A stretch of DNA of 64,000 bases from Setaria digitata (lineage: Eukaryota > Nematoda > Chromadorea > Rhabditida > Setariidae): assembly GCA_003640385.1 (NCBI GenBank), contig RCAB01000198.1, positions 42,668 through 106,667 of the forward strand. The letters run 5' to 3'. A program made the position numbers and the translations under genes. Under the pieces are notes generated by a model. The model saw only the letters and a program-made list of their open reading frames with translations, made no database searches and was not told where the DNA came from. Below are positions 24,301 to 39,300 of this stretch, piece by piece (position 1 is the first letter of the stretch; each line of letters begins with the position of its first letter).

Positions 24301-27300
24301 TTAGAAGGAACTAATTTAAACAAAAATCAAAATGTACAGATAATGCAAAACTAAAACATACTATGTATTCGGTCACTTGATTAATTAAATATATCCGGAG
24401 GTTAAACTAATCAAGAACGAAGAATTAATCTGAAACTAAAACGTTCATACGTGGAAGAATTTATTAGTAGCAAGAAATAATAGAAGAAATTATACATTTG
24501 ATGTTTCTGAAGTAATTTACGATTTCAGTTCATCAATTTAATTTTTATTCCTGATCAAAATTTGCTTAAAACGAATGAAATCAACAAAATAATTTTAGAT
24601 TTGATAAAAAATATAAATACTAGTTTGAAAAAATAGAAGGAAATGCTGCAATTTAGATATAAATATTAATTCTATAACGGAAATAAATCATGAAACTTCA
24701 ACAACCACTACATCTTCAAGCAGGTGCTTCGTTTTTCATCTTCCACTTTTTCTTCAGGTGTTAAGAGATTACTCAGACACATCTCTTCAGGCCCTAATAT
24801 ATTTCATCTCAACATTTCTTTAGAATCGGACATTCACCTTGCAGCATTTAAAATTCGGAAAAAAGCATTTGTATGTAAACATTTTCTAAACCATTCTAAT
24901 CACTTTTGCAAAGCCTTTTCGAATTTTTTGAAATGAGCAAAATGTATGGACAAAAAAGAAATCAAAAACAAAAGCAAAAATGAGTGAATAAGTTGCATAG
25001 TTTCATTTTGTATTACTTTCAGTGAATTTAATTTATATTTTAAGAATATTTATTAATTCAATTTTTTTCTTTTCAATTGGAAAATATGAAATATAACAAA
25101 GGAAGAAATGAAAAGAAAGAAGTTCTCAATACAGCATGGAAAATTACTGCTAATTAAAGATAAGAAAACTATTTCCTGTATTTTATTGGCAACAAGTTAC
25201 AAAAGAGAAAAAGTGGAAAGAAAAGATTGGAAATTAAATTTTTCGTAAGACAATGTCTGATGGATGATTATTAATTACAGTATGCAGAAAATTTTCAAGC
25301 AACGAAAATACCAAAAATTCTGTTTGATTTTGAGCAAGGAATTGCGACTTCGTTTCATTTCTACTAAGGCATTTTTTCTTTTTAAATTGAAACGAAAAAA
25401 TTTACATATTTCTTTTTTGTTTTGTTTTGCAAGTGAAAAAAGGCAGGGAATTGAAATCTTTGATAATACCGGTTTAGACTATACATGATAACAGTGATAG
25501 ATAGGAATGACTGAATGAGACGAGTCTCAGGGAAAAAAAAACGGAAGGAAAAAATTGCTTCCTTATTTTTACATTAAAAAAAAGAAAGAAAAAGATATAA
25601 AGAGAAAGAACAAAGCTATTCATGGAGATATGTTAATAACATACAATGTAGAAAAAGAGAAGCATATTTGCATGTGTAAAACGAATGATAATTAAAAAAT
25701 AATGAAGGGTAAAATAAAAAAATTGTGGGAAAGGCGAATTTCATTGTGGACTATCCTTATAATGCACTTGCAGAAATGTGATAATGCTGATTTTTTTTCC
25801 AAATTCCTCTCAAAATTTGTCATATTCTTTTTTCTCATTTTCCCTTTTTCTTTTCTTTTTTGTTCTTTTCCTCAAAAAAAGAAAGTTTTTTCCGTCCGGA
25901 AGTTATAATTTTGTCGAAATTTCCGACTTTTTTCGCGTGCACGGTTACTTTTGTGCTTTTCACAATAGTTTGAATATTTTACGTAATTTTTTGATTTGAT
26001 TAATTTCAAATTTCGATTTTTTCTTGCATGTTTTATTTCAATTTTGATTATTTTGCATAATTTTTCATCTTTTTGCATACTTGTTGTATTCCATTCCTAA
26101 AATTCACTTATTCTGCATATATTAAATAAAAGTTTATACTTTCTGTTTTATGTCAAAATATATTAGGAAAAAATTAATATGCATTAATGAATCTAGAAAG
26201 GGACCCTAGACATGACCATGTTCACGTATACGTTATAGATTATTCAGCTAAAAAAAGAATTTAAAAAAATGAAAACATTCCAGTGAAAGTTTTTCTACTC
26301 AGAAATGAACGGTTAAAAAAGTAATCATAAAAAAGTGATATTTTAGCATTTTATAAAAATTCAGCAAATGAATAATGTCTGTGCACTGACAACAAAAAAA
26401 AAAGGAAGGTAGCAGAAAAATCAGAGAATCTGTACGGAACTTTGACTCTAAAGAAACTTAGTTACACTTTCTTTTCAGTCTTGTAAAATTTAAACTATGT
26501 GCTTGAAGTTTTGCTCCTTTTTTGAAAAGGAAACAAAACAGAAGTTGGTTGAACAAAATTATAAATTATCTCATGATACACATATTATTGTTGCATAAAA
26601 TATTTCGCAAAATTTATTTTTTCAAAGTTTTATTTGAAAAAAAAAAAGGCGAGTGTTAGAAAGTGGTTCAATTCTAAAAGACGGTTAGTTTGGAAAGAAA
26701 AAAGGATTGAAGAAGGGTTTGAAAATTGTAGTGAAATAAATTAAAAAGGTGAAAAGAGGAAAAGGAAAGATTTTAGGTGGAACTAATAATGAATGGATAT
26801 TTGAAACTGATGAAGAAATGGAAGTTGGCAAATTAATTGATGGGATGATAAAAGATAACAGTGGAAAATTGCAATTGATCAATTGTTAAAATTATCACTT
26901 AGTTTGTTTAGTTCATTTATTATATCGAAATATGTGCACATTTAAATCTGATAAGGCTTCTGCTTCTGTAGGTATGGTTTTCACCTTTTTCTTCTAATAG
27001 AATTTGATTATGACATTAATAGTGATAATCATACAACGGTGGATGAATCTTCAAAAATGAAAGAACTGTTAAACAATATTGCAGCGATGATAAGTGGGCA
27101 TAAATTTTTGCTAAATTTTCTTTTCCTTTCATTTTCAAATTTAAAAACACTTCCATTTCATAAATCCATTTTCCCTCTCTTTTATTTTGCATTATTTATT
27201 AACATGTTTTAGCAAAACTTTACACAGAATTTTTCTGATTAAAAAAATGATAAGTTAACTGTTAACGTGCTGTAAGTTTCGTTTTGGCGAGATTAATGTT

Positions 27301-30300
27301 TAGTTAGTATTATTCAATGATGTTTATTTACGAGCCACAGTCAGCCTTATCACTTGCTACCTGATGTATACAATGTGACATTTTTATATTAGTGATTTAC
27401 TCAGTTGTCTAATTAATAGCAGCACAATCTACAGCGAAATACTATTTTTACAAAGGATCAAGCACTATTGAATATAAAAGATAAAAAGCGGTCAGTTAAA
27501 CACGGTAGAATTTGGTCGATTTTATAATTTTATTTCATTTAAAGCAATAAAAGTTGGAGAAAAATGAGAGAGAGTTCAACTTATTTCTATAAATTTAACA
27601 GATATACAAAAATAAAATACATGCAAAAAAATTCAGATTTCAGCTTTTTCATTTGTGCCATTTTAAATGTTTCATCCATTTCGCTATTCCATCTCATTTA
27701 ATTAATGATTTAGATATTATTATATCTTACTGATAATATCATATAAAAAGAAATAAATGTCTAGGAAAAAACTGAATACAAAATCTACAAAAAAAAAAAT
27801 ATCCAAAACAATAATTGAATTAAATTTGCTACTGAAATAAAATTTATAATCTGTGATTTTGAAAAAAGAGTAGAAAAAGTGACATATGAGGACGAAAACT
27901 GATGGTTCACTATAAGAAGCCATTTGCATGGAAATCATTAACACTACGGCACACTTTGTGATCAAAGAAAAAGATAACAATTTGAATATTTTCTCGTTCA
28001 GATATTTAAAATTTAGTTTTTTAAATATACTGGGAGACAGAATTTCGAAAATGAAAAAGATTAAAATGTATCCTAAATGAATTTTCTTAGACAAAAGTGA
28101 ATATTTATCATCAATTTTTTTCTCATTCTTCTTTTTTTTGCTTTTAAGTAACTTCCAAAAAAAAAAAAAAAAATTGTTCAATAACGCTGGCTCTAGTGGT
28201 AGCTTTTAAAAATATAATAACTTCGCATCTGGATCAATGTAAAAAAATAAAAGAAAGAATGTCAAATTATTAATCTGAATAAAAACGAAACTTTTCAAGC
28301 TAGCTTTTTTTTTCAGAAAGTTTGCCTTTTAAAGGTAAATTTTCGTCATAAAAAAAAAAGTATTTAATGAATCGACCGGTATTTGCCTTTCATTTGTCTC
28401 GCCATGTTACAAATATTATTTATCACTTTAAGAAATAATTAATTAATTTCAGTAGCAATAAATAAATTTCTTCCTTTTGTTTGCAATTAAAATGAATTTT
28501 CTTAAATTCTGTTCTTGATTAAAAAATAATTTGATTTAATCTAATTTTATTCAAATAAAATTAAATTACAACATTTTACGAATCGATTAGCTATCTCTTA
28601 ATTCATTTAAACTTATCTACAAGCTTAAATACTATAAATAATGAATTATCATAAGGTATTATTTACAGGTTAAATTATTAATTTTAATGTCAAATTATCT
28701 CGTGCTCTTGAAACAAATTTTCATATACAAAGAAAAAAAAATACTTTCTTAATCAACTATGCAAAATTTAACTTGCGAAATTAACTTTATCAAACTAACA
28801 CTATTATTGCTATTGAATTACTCAATAAAATAAGGAGGAATAATTAAGATTTCTGACTTTGCTCATTGGAGTGAAAAAAGAACAAAAAACTTAATTAAAA
28901 ATATGACAAAGAAAAGGGGCAATCATATTTACGTAAATTTTTTAACAACATTTTTGCGGTAAAAAAATGAAAAATGGAAAAAAGAGTAAAAGTGGCTTTA
29001 ACAGCTTATTTAAATAATTACTGAGAAATTTTGGAGAATTTGTGAATTATATTTCTGCTAATTTTTTTTGTTAAAGAAGCATAGAATTGTACTTCTTTAT
29101 TGTTGTTTTCTTCCTCCCAATTTTTGTTTATATTTTTAAAATTTATAAATTTCATGAAAGAAAAACCGACGAAAAGCGATACAAAAGAAGGTTAACGAAG
29201 CCACAAGCAATTGCTAAACAGCATTAAAGTTCAGCTTTGACGAGAATTGACAAGTGGTTGATTAATGGTTATCACTAAAGTGACTGAAATTTTTTTGTTT
29301 TAAAAAAATGATTAAATTTTACGAACACTTAAAGAACTTTCTTTTTTTTTTGCATTTTGCTGTCTGCCTTTGTTTTTTTCGTTCTATTACATTAAGCACA
29401 TCTTACAACTTTGTTAATTATATCATTTTTGGAGATTTAAAGTTCTGGCTAGAAGTTTAATGTGAGTTAAAATGTTTCAACCGTTATTTATTAGAAGCAT
29501 TGAAGTGTTTGAGAACAAATAAATTATAATTTGTGAGATGATAAATGAAGAAAAAATGATCAATGGTTGATAATATTTGAAATTAATTTGTTTAAAAGTG
29601 TTTTTAAATGGCCATAAACTCGTTAACTATTATAGGCACTTCAAATCTTTCATTTTCATTTATTGTTTTTCGTATTAGTTGAAAAAAAAAAATCTTTTGG
29701 GTAATGCAGAGGAAAAACAAAAAAAAATAATAAGTAAAAAATTATAAACTGTAGAAATAGATGCAGGATAAATTGAAGAAATTATAAAAAAGCAGGAAGA
29801 AGCCAAAACAAATATAAAGTAACTTTAAAATTTCTAAATTACATCCCATGTTATTTAAAAAAATAAAATAAAATACGAATAACAAAGTGCAGAATATAGA
29901 AAAACAATTGCGTAATAATCCAAAGTATAAATCGCATTAAATTATAAACTAGTAATATTCTGTGTCAGTTTTATAAATAATTTAAACCTAATAGAAAAAG
30001 TATAAATGAAAGATGGTTGCTATTTTTGGAATTAACGTAATATTTGTTTCTATTTCTGGAGGTTCAGTAGGCTGTAAATAAGAATTTCGACATTTTATAA
30101 AATTTGAAAATATTTAGGAGTAAAAAGTGCACTGTTTTATCTGGACACATAAGACTTTCTTATGAGAATGAAACTAAATAAATTGTTTTGAATAAAGTTG
30201 ATGAAATTTCGAAAATCTGTCAACACGAATCAAACAGAGAGACAATAAGAGGGAATGGAGAAAAAAAGTTTTGAAAAAGTTTAAAAATCCTTTTTTTTGA

Positions 30301-33300
30301 GAATATTTCATACGAAGCAGAAAAGCGATTCGAACTAAAGTGCATGAAGAAGGAAGATAAAAAGAAATTTGAGCAGAAAAAATTTTTTCAGATTGAAGAA
30401 TTAAATTTATGATCAAATTTTTTTAAATTTTAGTCCAAGGAAAAATTCCACCTTTTAAAATAATCAAACGAACAAAATAAATTTCTCTCATTTGGAACAT
30501 TTAACCCTTCTCCAAAGTTTTTACTATTTCAATGAAATGTAAGAGGAAAAGGTATTAAAGATTCAACTTTTTTGCATTACAAATACTATTTTTGAATTTT
30601 AAATGGTAGAATTAGAATTTTTGCAAAAGGCATAATTTTGCGATTCAAATTTGGAATTTAAAACTATAGCATTTATTTATTTTTATTTTGGTTTAAAATA
30701 ATCAAATAAATTAATAACTACTAAAAGTGAAATTATCTAACGCAAGTATTGCAACGATTTCTTGCATACATAGAAATAAAATTCATAATATAAATCCATT
30801 TGAAAGAATTAAAAATACAAACTTAAGGAGGAAAAAAGAAATGGAGGAACGAAGAGAAGCATAAAAGTGAGAAAAAGTTTGAGTTAACTTATTCTTAGAG
30901 TCCATGAGAGTGATAAAATTTGAAATGTGTCGATTGGTTTAACCTCTAAAGTTCCTTTCTATTCTGAATATTTTTTACTTAATAATAACAGCAATGACAG
31001 TAAATTAATGACTAAAATAATAACAATGATTAACGCTAATAGTTATTGGTTATAAAAAATTAATAGTAATATAGATGACAAAGATAGTAGCAATTAGCGC
31101 TAATAACGATGATAACATTACTGGTGATGACAAAGACAAATGATAATGAATAGCGATGATAGTCAAAGTGCTGATAAAAGGAAAAGGTTAGACAGGTCAA
31201 GGAGTCAAAAAGTTAATTTTTGTATTGACAAAAATTTCAAAGAAAAACTTTTGCTTGGCATAAATTTGAAAGGACAACACAAAGGTTAGAGGGAGAGAGA
31301 GACAGAAGGAGAAGGAGGAGAGGATGTGAATTCAATTCACTGTTTTTTTTTTTAATAGAAAATTTGCAAATTTTACTTGAGGAGGATAACCGTGTTTAGT
31401 TGATTTAAAAAATAATCCGAAATTCTTGATTTTTTTCAGAAATTAATTCGAGAATTTAATTTAATTCGTGCGGAATTAAATTAATTGTTTAAGTTAATAG
31501 ATTTAAAAACAAATACGAGAAGATTTGAAAGAAAAAACTAATAAAGAAATAATTAATTATTGCTGTTTGAAGTCAGAATGCCTAGCCGAAACCGAAAAAT
31601 CGATTCTAAATTTCAATTTAATTTATTTGAAAATTAATTTTGAAAGGTTTGAAGGAGAAAATTAGGTGTTGAATGTGATTTGAAATATTAAATTTCAATG
31701 TAAATTTTGGGTTCAAACTGAGTTTCCTTTTTTCACAAACATTATTGGCTTGGCTGGCTAATAATGTTTGTAAAAACTAAAGTACGGCTGACGTTGGAAG
31801 CCAAGCAAAATTCATTTAAAATTAAATTTGATCTAAATAAATTCTCGTCTGCCGGTTTTATTTCCCTTAGTTAGGTGTAATTTAGAAAATTCATAAAATC
31901 AAGAGGACTAAATATATAATTTACTGTTAAATTACTCCAAAGTGAGATTTGAGGGAAATTTTTTAAAACAAAGTGAAACAGAATTTTTGATTAAAACTGA
32001 AATCAAATAAAATCACTACTTTTATTTCAAAAAGATTGGAATTTTTTCCAAAAATTTCTTATATTGGAAAAGCTGATCCTCTAAAAAAATGAAAAAAGAC
32101 CGAAAAAAAAATTGAGAAATTAGTGAAATCTCATCCAACTGGTAACTAAACATCTCTTGTTTAAAGAAATTGATAGTTCATTCTTACTATTTTTTTTCCA
32201 AATGCTCATCTTTTTTCCACTCAACAATGCAAACATTTTAACGCAACTAATTTTTTTTTTCTAAATTCCAAATTAAACTGAACTTAATTGTAGGCCACCT
32301 TTATTTTATGCTTAAATAAAAGCTAAGGAAAGAAAATTCTTTCGTTCGTTTTTTTTTTCGCTTTAAATTTCAATATTGAAATGTTACTAATATTTGAGAA
32401 AGTAAGTGCAAAATGAGGAAAAAAAGCAAAGGAAAAGTTTAATTAACAAACAATTAATGCCAAAATTTGAAATTATACTGTTTCGATGATGAGCGTTAGA
32501 AATAAATGTTATTTTTACATTGGTGAAAGAAAAAAAAAAGAAAAATTAATTATAAAGTTCATTCTTAATTCATTTTCAATTGCTGACGGATATCTGAACA
32601 TGATATTGGAAATGAAAAAGTGTTCAAGTTCACGTCACGTTTTACATCCTTTTCTTTCTTGCGTAACAAGTTTCGCAATGTTTTTGCTAAGTTTCATTCT
32701 ATAAGTGTTTCGCATTTTTTTTTTCATCGCTTTCTCGTTTTTCGTTGAAGAGAGAAATTGAAATCGAATTCTTTTGAGTGATAAATGAAAGGCTGAGAGA
32801 GTTTTAACTCTCGACTTTGTTACTTCGTCGAAATAATCCTTTCAAATATACCCAATATGAAGTTGGAAATGATAAAACTTGATTCTCGAGATTGCAGTTG
32901 CACAAATTCAATTCTCGACTTGCATAGCCCCATAGAATGCAATTGACAGTTAATGAATGAATTCTCGGGGAGCGCTTGACAGTTTCTTCTTTTGTCAACA
33001 AAAAGAAAAAAATAACTTCAAGGATAAATTAGAATTTTTGTTTTATACACTTACCTCAAATTCACCTTTGAGAATTGGTCCAGCACTCGCAATGTATAAC
33101 TTATGTGCATCATCCATTACCAGCTGGACTGGCTTTCGTTTTACCTGTGAAATTTGAAAAAAGAAATTGCAAAATTTTAATCTTATTTTCTCGAATGGAT
33201 ATGTATAGCTTTAAGATGCATTTCTAATCAAGAACGGTTAAACATAAATTAATTGGAAAGTTTTCAATGTGATATTACCGAGAATACGAAATAGTCAGAA

Positions 33301-36300
33301 AAAGTCTCGTTTTGAAGATAAATAAAAACTTTTATATTGCTTTTATATTAAAGTTATTCAAATGATGAATAATTTCACGCTAGAATTAGTGCTAAGGGTT
33401 CGAAACTTTTCCTTAACTTTATAATATACAAATGCTTCTCGTAATTTTAATTAGTAAAATACGTCGTCTAATCTTAATTTAAAAATTCAGCAACGAAATC
33501 CAATAAGATTGATGACAATTTACCTTCTAGTTCTAATCTAAACAGTAGTAATTTCATTAATCTATTGTAATTTTAAAGAAAAAACCAGCGACTTATCAGT
33601 GCCAATTGCATTTATCCATTTACCCCTAATCTGGGAAAATCAATTTACCTGTCTAGTAGCAAAACGTATACATCGAAAATACAAGACAACATTATCTTCC
33701 TGAACTTCCAACGCAAATTTTGCCCAGTCTTTCGTAAATTCAGGCACCAGAAAAGATGCCAGAGCTTTGGTATCTGCTTCTTTATTTGAATCCGTATAAA
33801 GTAATGTGATATTTGTTTGGCTATCACCTAAAAAAACTAAAAAAAAGAAACAAGAAATCTTAATCATTTAGCAAATAACGATAAGGAAATTGGTTTCGTT
33901 AGTGAAGATTAATTTAAAAAAAAAAATCTTCAGTTAATTAATTGAAAATCTCTGTACTGCAGTAAAATTTTATTCACGCACTTTTCTATCATTTTAAATG
34001 CCTTTTTTTTTCTTTTTTTTTTAAAAAAAAAAACTTGAAAATTTGAAAATTGGAAGTTACTGTAAGAAATTTCAATTATAACTGAGCATGGTGTAATTAA
34101 TTATAATCTTTTTTGTATTTATCATAAATTTCTATTTCTTTTTTTAAATTCGTTTCAAACTCATACTTCAAACTCTTTGTTTCGTTTCAAAAGCATTGCA
34201 ATTTTTATCAAAACTGATATAATTTTATCAAAATTTTCTAAAATATTTGAAAAGATTAGTAAATAATACCGGCAGATTCGAGTACAACACCAAGATCAAC
34301 AACCGTATCGAGGGGATTAACAACAGCAAACAAATATCCTCCTTGACGATCATCCGGTCGAATTACTGCGGTAAATGCAAAATTTCGGAAAAATTTTCGC
34401 GGGAGATACTGTCGATATGGCACTACAATTTCTACACCACGCTGCAAAGGAAAAAGTTTTCGGTTGAAAAATTCGAATTCTTTCTAATTTTATTAAAATA
34501 TCATACGGCTTTTGTGTGATTTATCACAAACCTTTATCATAAATTACCATTTCTCATTTTCTTTTTTTCCTTCTCTTTTTTTCCTCATTAATTAATTTAA
34601 TTGCATTGAAATTTCAAACCGTTTTTTCTTTCCAAAACTTTATTATTTCTTCTATTTTGTAAATTTCAAAACAAAAAATACTATTTGAACTTCTTCCAAA
34701 TCATCATTACAGAAGAAAGGACGGAAATTTCAAAAATGAAGTTACTAAAATGTTAAATAACTTTCTAAAACAAAATTTTAAACCGAAATCATTAAATTCT
34801 AGTCTCAAAATTACCTTAATTCCCACTGCGGGAAAGCCATCAAGTCCTTTGGCTTTGTAAAGTTCGACACGTTCATTTAGCAGACTTTTCAGCGGCACCA
34901 AAAGGTCAATGTCGGATTCGGAATCTGAAATTTGAAGCGGTGAAAAAAAAGCCTTTCGCGATTAATTGAATAATATTTCTCAAATTTTTAAATCGAAATT
35001 TAAATTTTAATAAGTTAAGAAAATGATATGTTTCTATAAAAAATTCTGCATTTCAGATTTTTTATTCGTTGAAATTAGTTTCTCTTTTTTTTGCTACTGT
35101 TAATTAAGAGAAATCTGATAATGTGGTATGGTCAAAGCAGATGTAATTATCACTCATATAGTTAACGTTTTGAAATATGTCAATGGATTTTGTCCTTATC
35201 ACCAAGGAAGAAATAGAAACATTTGTATTTTTTTTTTTTTTTTTTTTTAGTTTATAACAAATCAAACCAATTTTGCCAAACTAATCACTGAAAAGAAAAA
35301 CTAGTTTTGAGCATTTTTGGTGAATTCGTTTGATCGTATTGCGATAATCAAAAACTTGATTAATCATCTCTATGAATAATTAAATGTCGCTAAACACAGC
35401 ATGAAAAAATAAAGGAAAAAAGATTAGGTGTGGGTAATTAGTGGCTGACTTTGGTAATTATTGCAATTATTGAAAAAGGTTTATGAAGCAATTTTAATAA
35501 AATGAATGCCAAAAAAATCCAGAATTTTTCAAATGATACTACTTATCGAAACACCAAAATCATTTCCTCCGCTCTTTTTTCAAAATTTCCAATTCTCTCA
35601 TTATCCATTAACTCTACTTCTTGTAGCAAGGTTGAAATTAATAAATTTCAATTCTTTCTTTTTAAAAAATCCTGCGCTGAAAATGACATAAAACACACAA
35701 ACATAAAGAAAAACAAAGCTTTGTGAAATACATTTAGAAAAAATTAAGAAAATTTTGCACCACACCACAAGATGGAAAAATGATCAAATTGGAAATTGTA
35801 TTAAATGTCATTTTTTTGATTTAGAATTACTGAGGAACGCAGTTTCAGCTATCACAAAAGTGATAATAGTTATCATTTTTCGTGCCACATAAATGCAGGA
35901 ATGTAGTAGTGTAAGAGTGATGGTGGTATAATGTGAGTGATAAGCGATTATCACTTTTGTCAATTATCATTCAATTCAAAACATTCTCTTTTTCGAATAT
36001 TATAATAGCATGAATAGTGAATGGTATATTAGCGATAAATATGAGTTATGAACATACGACATGGTTATGCCTATTAAAAATCATGATCATGCAATTGAAC
36101 ACAATTTATATCTATTGTAATTACAAATACTTAAGAATGTTAGATAAATAAATGATAGATAATGATCACTTTTATCTGTTATTATTGATATGTGAATGAT
36201 AACGTTTGATAAATAAGCGTTATTTCTATCACTGACATTAAATTCAGTGGATCATTCCCTATCGATAAGTATCAAATATGGAGTAACAAATCATTATCCT

Positions 36301-39300
36301 TTTTATCAACTATCACTAATAACTAGTAAGGAGGTAATAAATGCAAGCGCAGCATATGAAAAACGCTTATCACTTCTAACAATTACTGTATCTTTCCGAA
36401 TATATTAATAATAAATATGAGCTCACTATTTAATATTTAATTCAGTAGATCCTTTTAGCCTAGAAAAGTAGTAGATATTGGATAAAACATTTAATAAAAA
36501 AATAAAAATTGATAATAAAATCGGTCTTTTTGAAGAATTATCATAAAATGATAAATATAATAAAACAACGATTATCTTTCAATTCAAATTTAAATAAACA
36601 AACTTAGCAATGGCAATCAATAAATGATTGTTAAAAGTGATAGATAATTATCACTTCCTATCACTTCTTTATCACTACATACCTTTCGTTAGTTCCTATT
36701 GCAATTGTTTCCAAATTTTTATTATTTTTGTGATCATTTATGCAAATCTACACAAGCTTAAATATCACACGCGATCTATCTTTCTTATGCCATTTCAAAA
36801 ATTTAAACTATCACATATTTGCGTTTCACCTAAAATTCCCTCTTGGGATTTATTTGTCGCAATGAATAAATAAATGCCATTTCATGAGGGAAAACCAAAC
36901 AAATCAAATTGCATCTTCCTTATAGATCATTTTCTTATCATTTTGTCTATCAAATAATCTCCAAAAATGATAACATTATTCAACCATAAAAGCATACTTT
37001 TAAAAGGATTATATGAATTAAACAAAATCCCAGCCAATAATTTGGAATCTTTATTTACTTAAAATTGCTACTACATTAACATAACACTTTAATTTTAGTG
37101 TGGTAACAATAATAATTAAGGATGATAAGGAATATTATTATGTCTTTTAAATATCTGTAAATTATGACTTACTAAAGTTACAGTAATTTCTATTTGTAAA
37201 TTATTTTTTAAAACAACATATATATGCAACACACTTTTTTTGTTTTTATTTTGATCTATACCTGAAATCGAATTTCTTTATTCCAATCTATATTTGAAAT
37301 TAATCAGTCAGTATACTATTAACTTGCTATTTCTCCTTCCTTTTCTAGGAAATAAATAAAAGCGTGATCAAGAAATTTTAAGCATTATTTTTTTTTTTTA
37401 AACGAAATGAAATGAATCATTTCAAGCGTTTATTTCATTTATGGTCAATTATCCAAAAAATGGCAGCACTGAAACAAAGAAAAAAGCACTATTATTATAA
37501 ATGTGAGCATTTTAAAAATGCAAGATTGCATGATGCATGCACGATTGCAACTTTTAGTTTGAAAAGAAGTTGATATTCGATCATTTTAACCCTTTGGGAA
37601 TTGACAGAAGAATAAAAAAACGTTTAGTGATATCATAAAAATTTCAAGTAAATCGGAGAAAAATCAATTTTTATTTTAGTTTTCGTTCTTTTTTTTTTTA
37701 TTCCCAAAAGATGCAATAATTATTTTTAAGTCTGTTATCATTTCGTTCCTTATTTAATCAATCTTCTTTATTTTATCTTTATTTATTAAATGTTTGGAAC
37801 AGAAAGAATGCTGGCATGAAATTTAATATATTAATGGTCAAAATTCATTTTTTCCTCATTAGAAAATAATTTTCGACTGATAACTACACCGGATCTAATC
37901 GATAATCTGATTAGGAAAATAGTGAAGTTGGGTTTAATGGCTTATCTAATTAGAAAACTACATTTGGATTCAGAAAAAAAAAACTAGAAAAAAGATAGCT
38001 ACCACACTGCAACTGTTAATCAGTGATAAACACTGGCATAACAAGTTGCAATTATTAAAAGTTGATTTTCTCGTTACTTTAAGAAATAATTAGTAAATTT
38101 AAAGATTTTTTAATCATAAATACTTTAATAAGCGGTTAATGATCACAGATATTTGTTTGATTTCTCATGCCATTTTCCGTAACAAACTTAGAGATGGAAA
38201 ACCGAAAAAGATTCTGAAATTCTGATCATGAAATATCTCACGATTATCTCTACATTATTTCCGATTTTGACCTAATCTTGAAGTGATCACTGATAGTTGT
38301 AAAAAAAAATAATCTAATGGGTAAATTTTGTTATGTTTTTATTATATATGTTGTTAACTTCCCTAAAAATATAATTATCTGTCAATAATAATATACTGTT
38401 ATAATTTATCATAATTTCAAGCTATCTACAATCAACTGTTTTATTATGATTTTCCTCAATTATCTACCAGTAATTTCAAAATTGTTTATGAAAGAGTTGG
38501 ACTTTTTTCTGCTGCAAATTTGTCTGTCAGAAAGTTTCTCAAATTAAAAAAGGTCTTAATTCCTCTTTTTCCATTACCCTTTTTCATGAGTATCAGCTAT
38601 TTCGAGAATTTCCATGGCGAGTTGAATCAGTAGCACGACGTAATTATCAATTACTGATTTAGAAATCATCCACGATTGGCTATCATTCAACTATCTATCC
38701 TTTTTTTTGTATTATTCCATCTTTGCAAACATTTCATTCGTAACAGTTAAAATATTCCAACGCATCAGTAATCGAAGTGGTATTTAAGAAGAGAATAATT
38801 ATCATCCATTCTGTGAAAATATTATTTCAAATCTTTTTTTTACTTCATCATTTGTTACAACGTACAAATGTGTGTTTACGTTGATCAACGAGCTAATTGT
38901 GTAAGACGTATTAAACGTAGAAAAAGAAATAAACGATGAAAATAGACGGGATATAAAGTGACGTGGAACTACACGCATTTTCAGTCTTACTCATCTTGCT
39001 AATCACGTACACATGCTGAAGGTAAATAAATGGGATACGTAGTACGTACGAGGCCAGAAATGGACTTGAAAGAGAGAGAAATATGAATGAATAAATGAGG
39101 GAAAAAAGATGCGAAAGGATAAAGAATGTTGACTTACGAGACAGATTTTCACGTCTACGATTTACGCATTTATTAATAATTAAATTTTATTTCTTTATTG
39201 TTTTATCCGTTTATCAGCAAGTAATCGATCTCTCAATTTGTCAATTTAATCAATTATCAGTCATAATTAATACTTTTTCATTAACTGAGTTTTACGTTAT

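Larger units (their letters stand above)
18041..33054 (-). other. 15-kb cle-1 intron, upstream region of the third start
   Basis: AT-rich DNA without recognisable exons on either strand. For the two longer isoforms it is intron. For the 17971 start its right-hand neighbourhood must include the promoter. It contains the repeats listed separately at 20690, 21453, 23341, 23761 and 23976. Scattered open frames of 60-150 codons are homopolymer-rich and chance-like. Confidence 0.6.

Noticed and set aside
27720..28181. 153-codon open frame on the minus strand
   Set aside because: Phe/Lys/Ile homopolymer-rich chance frame in AT-rich intron, with no domain and no splice context.
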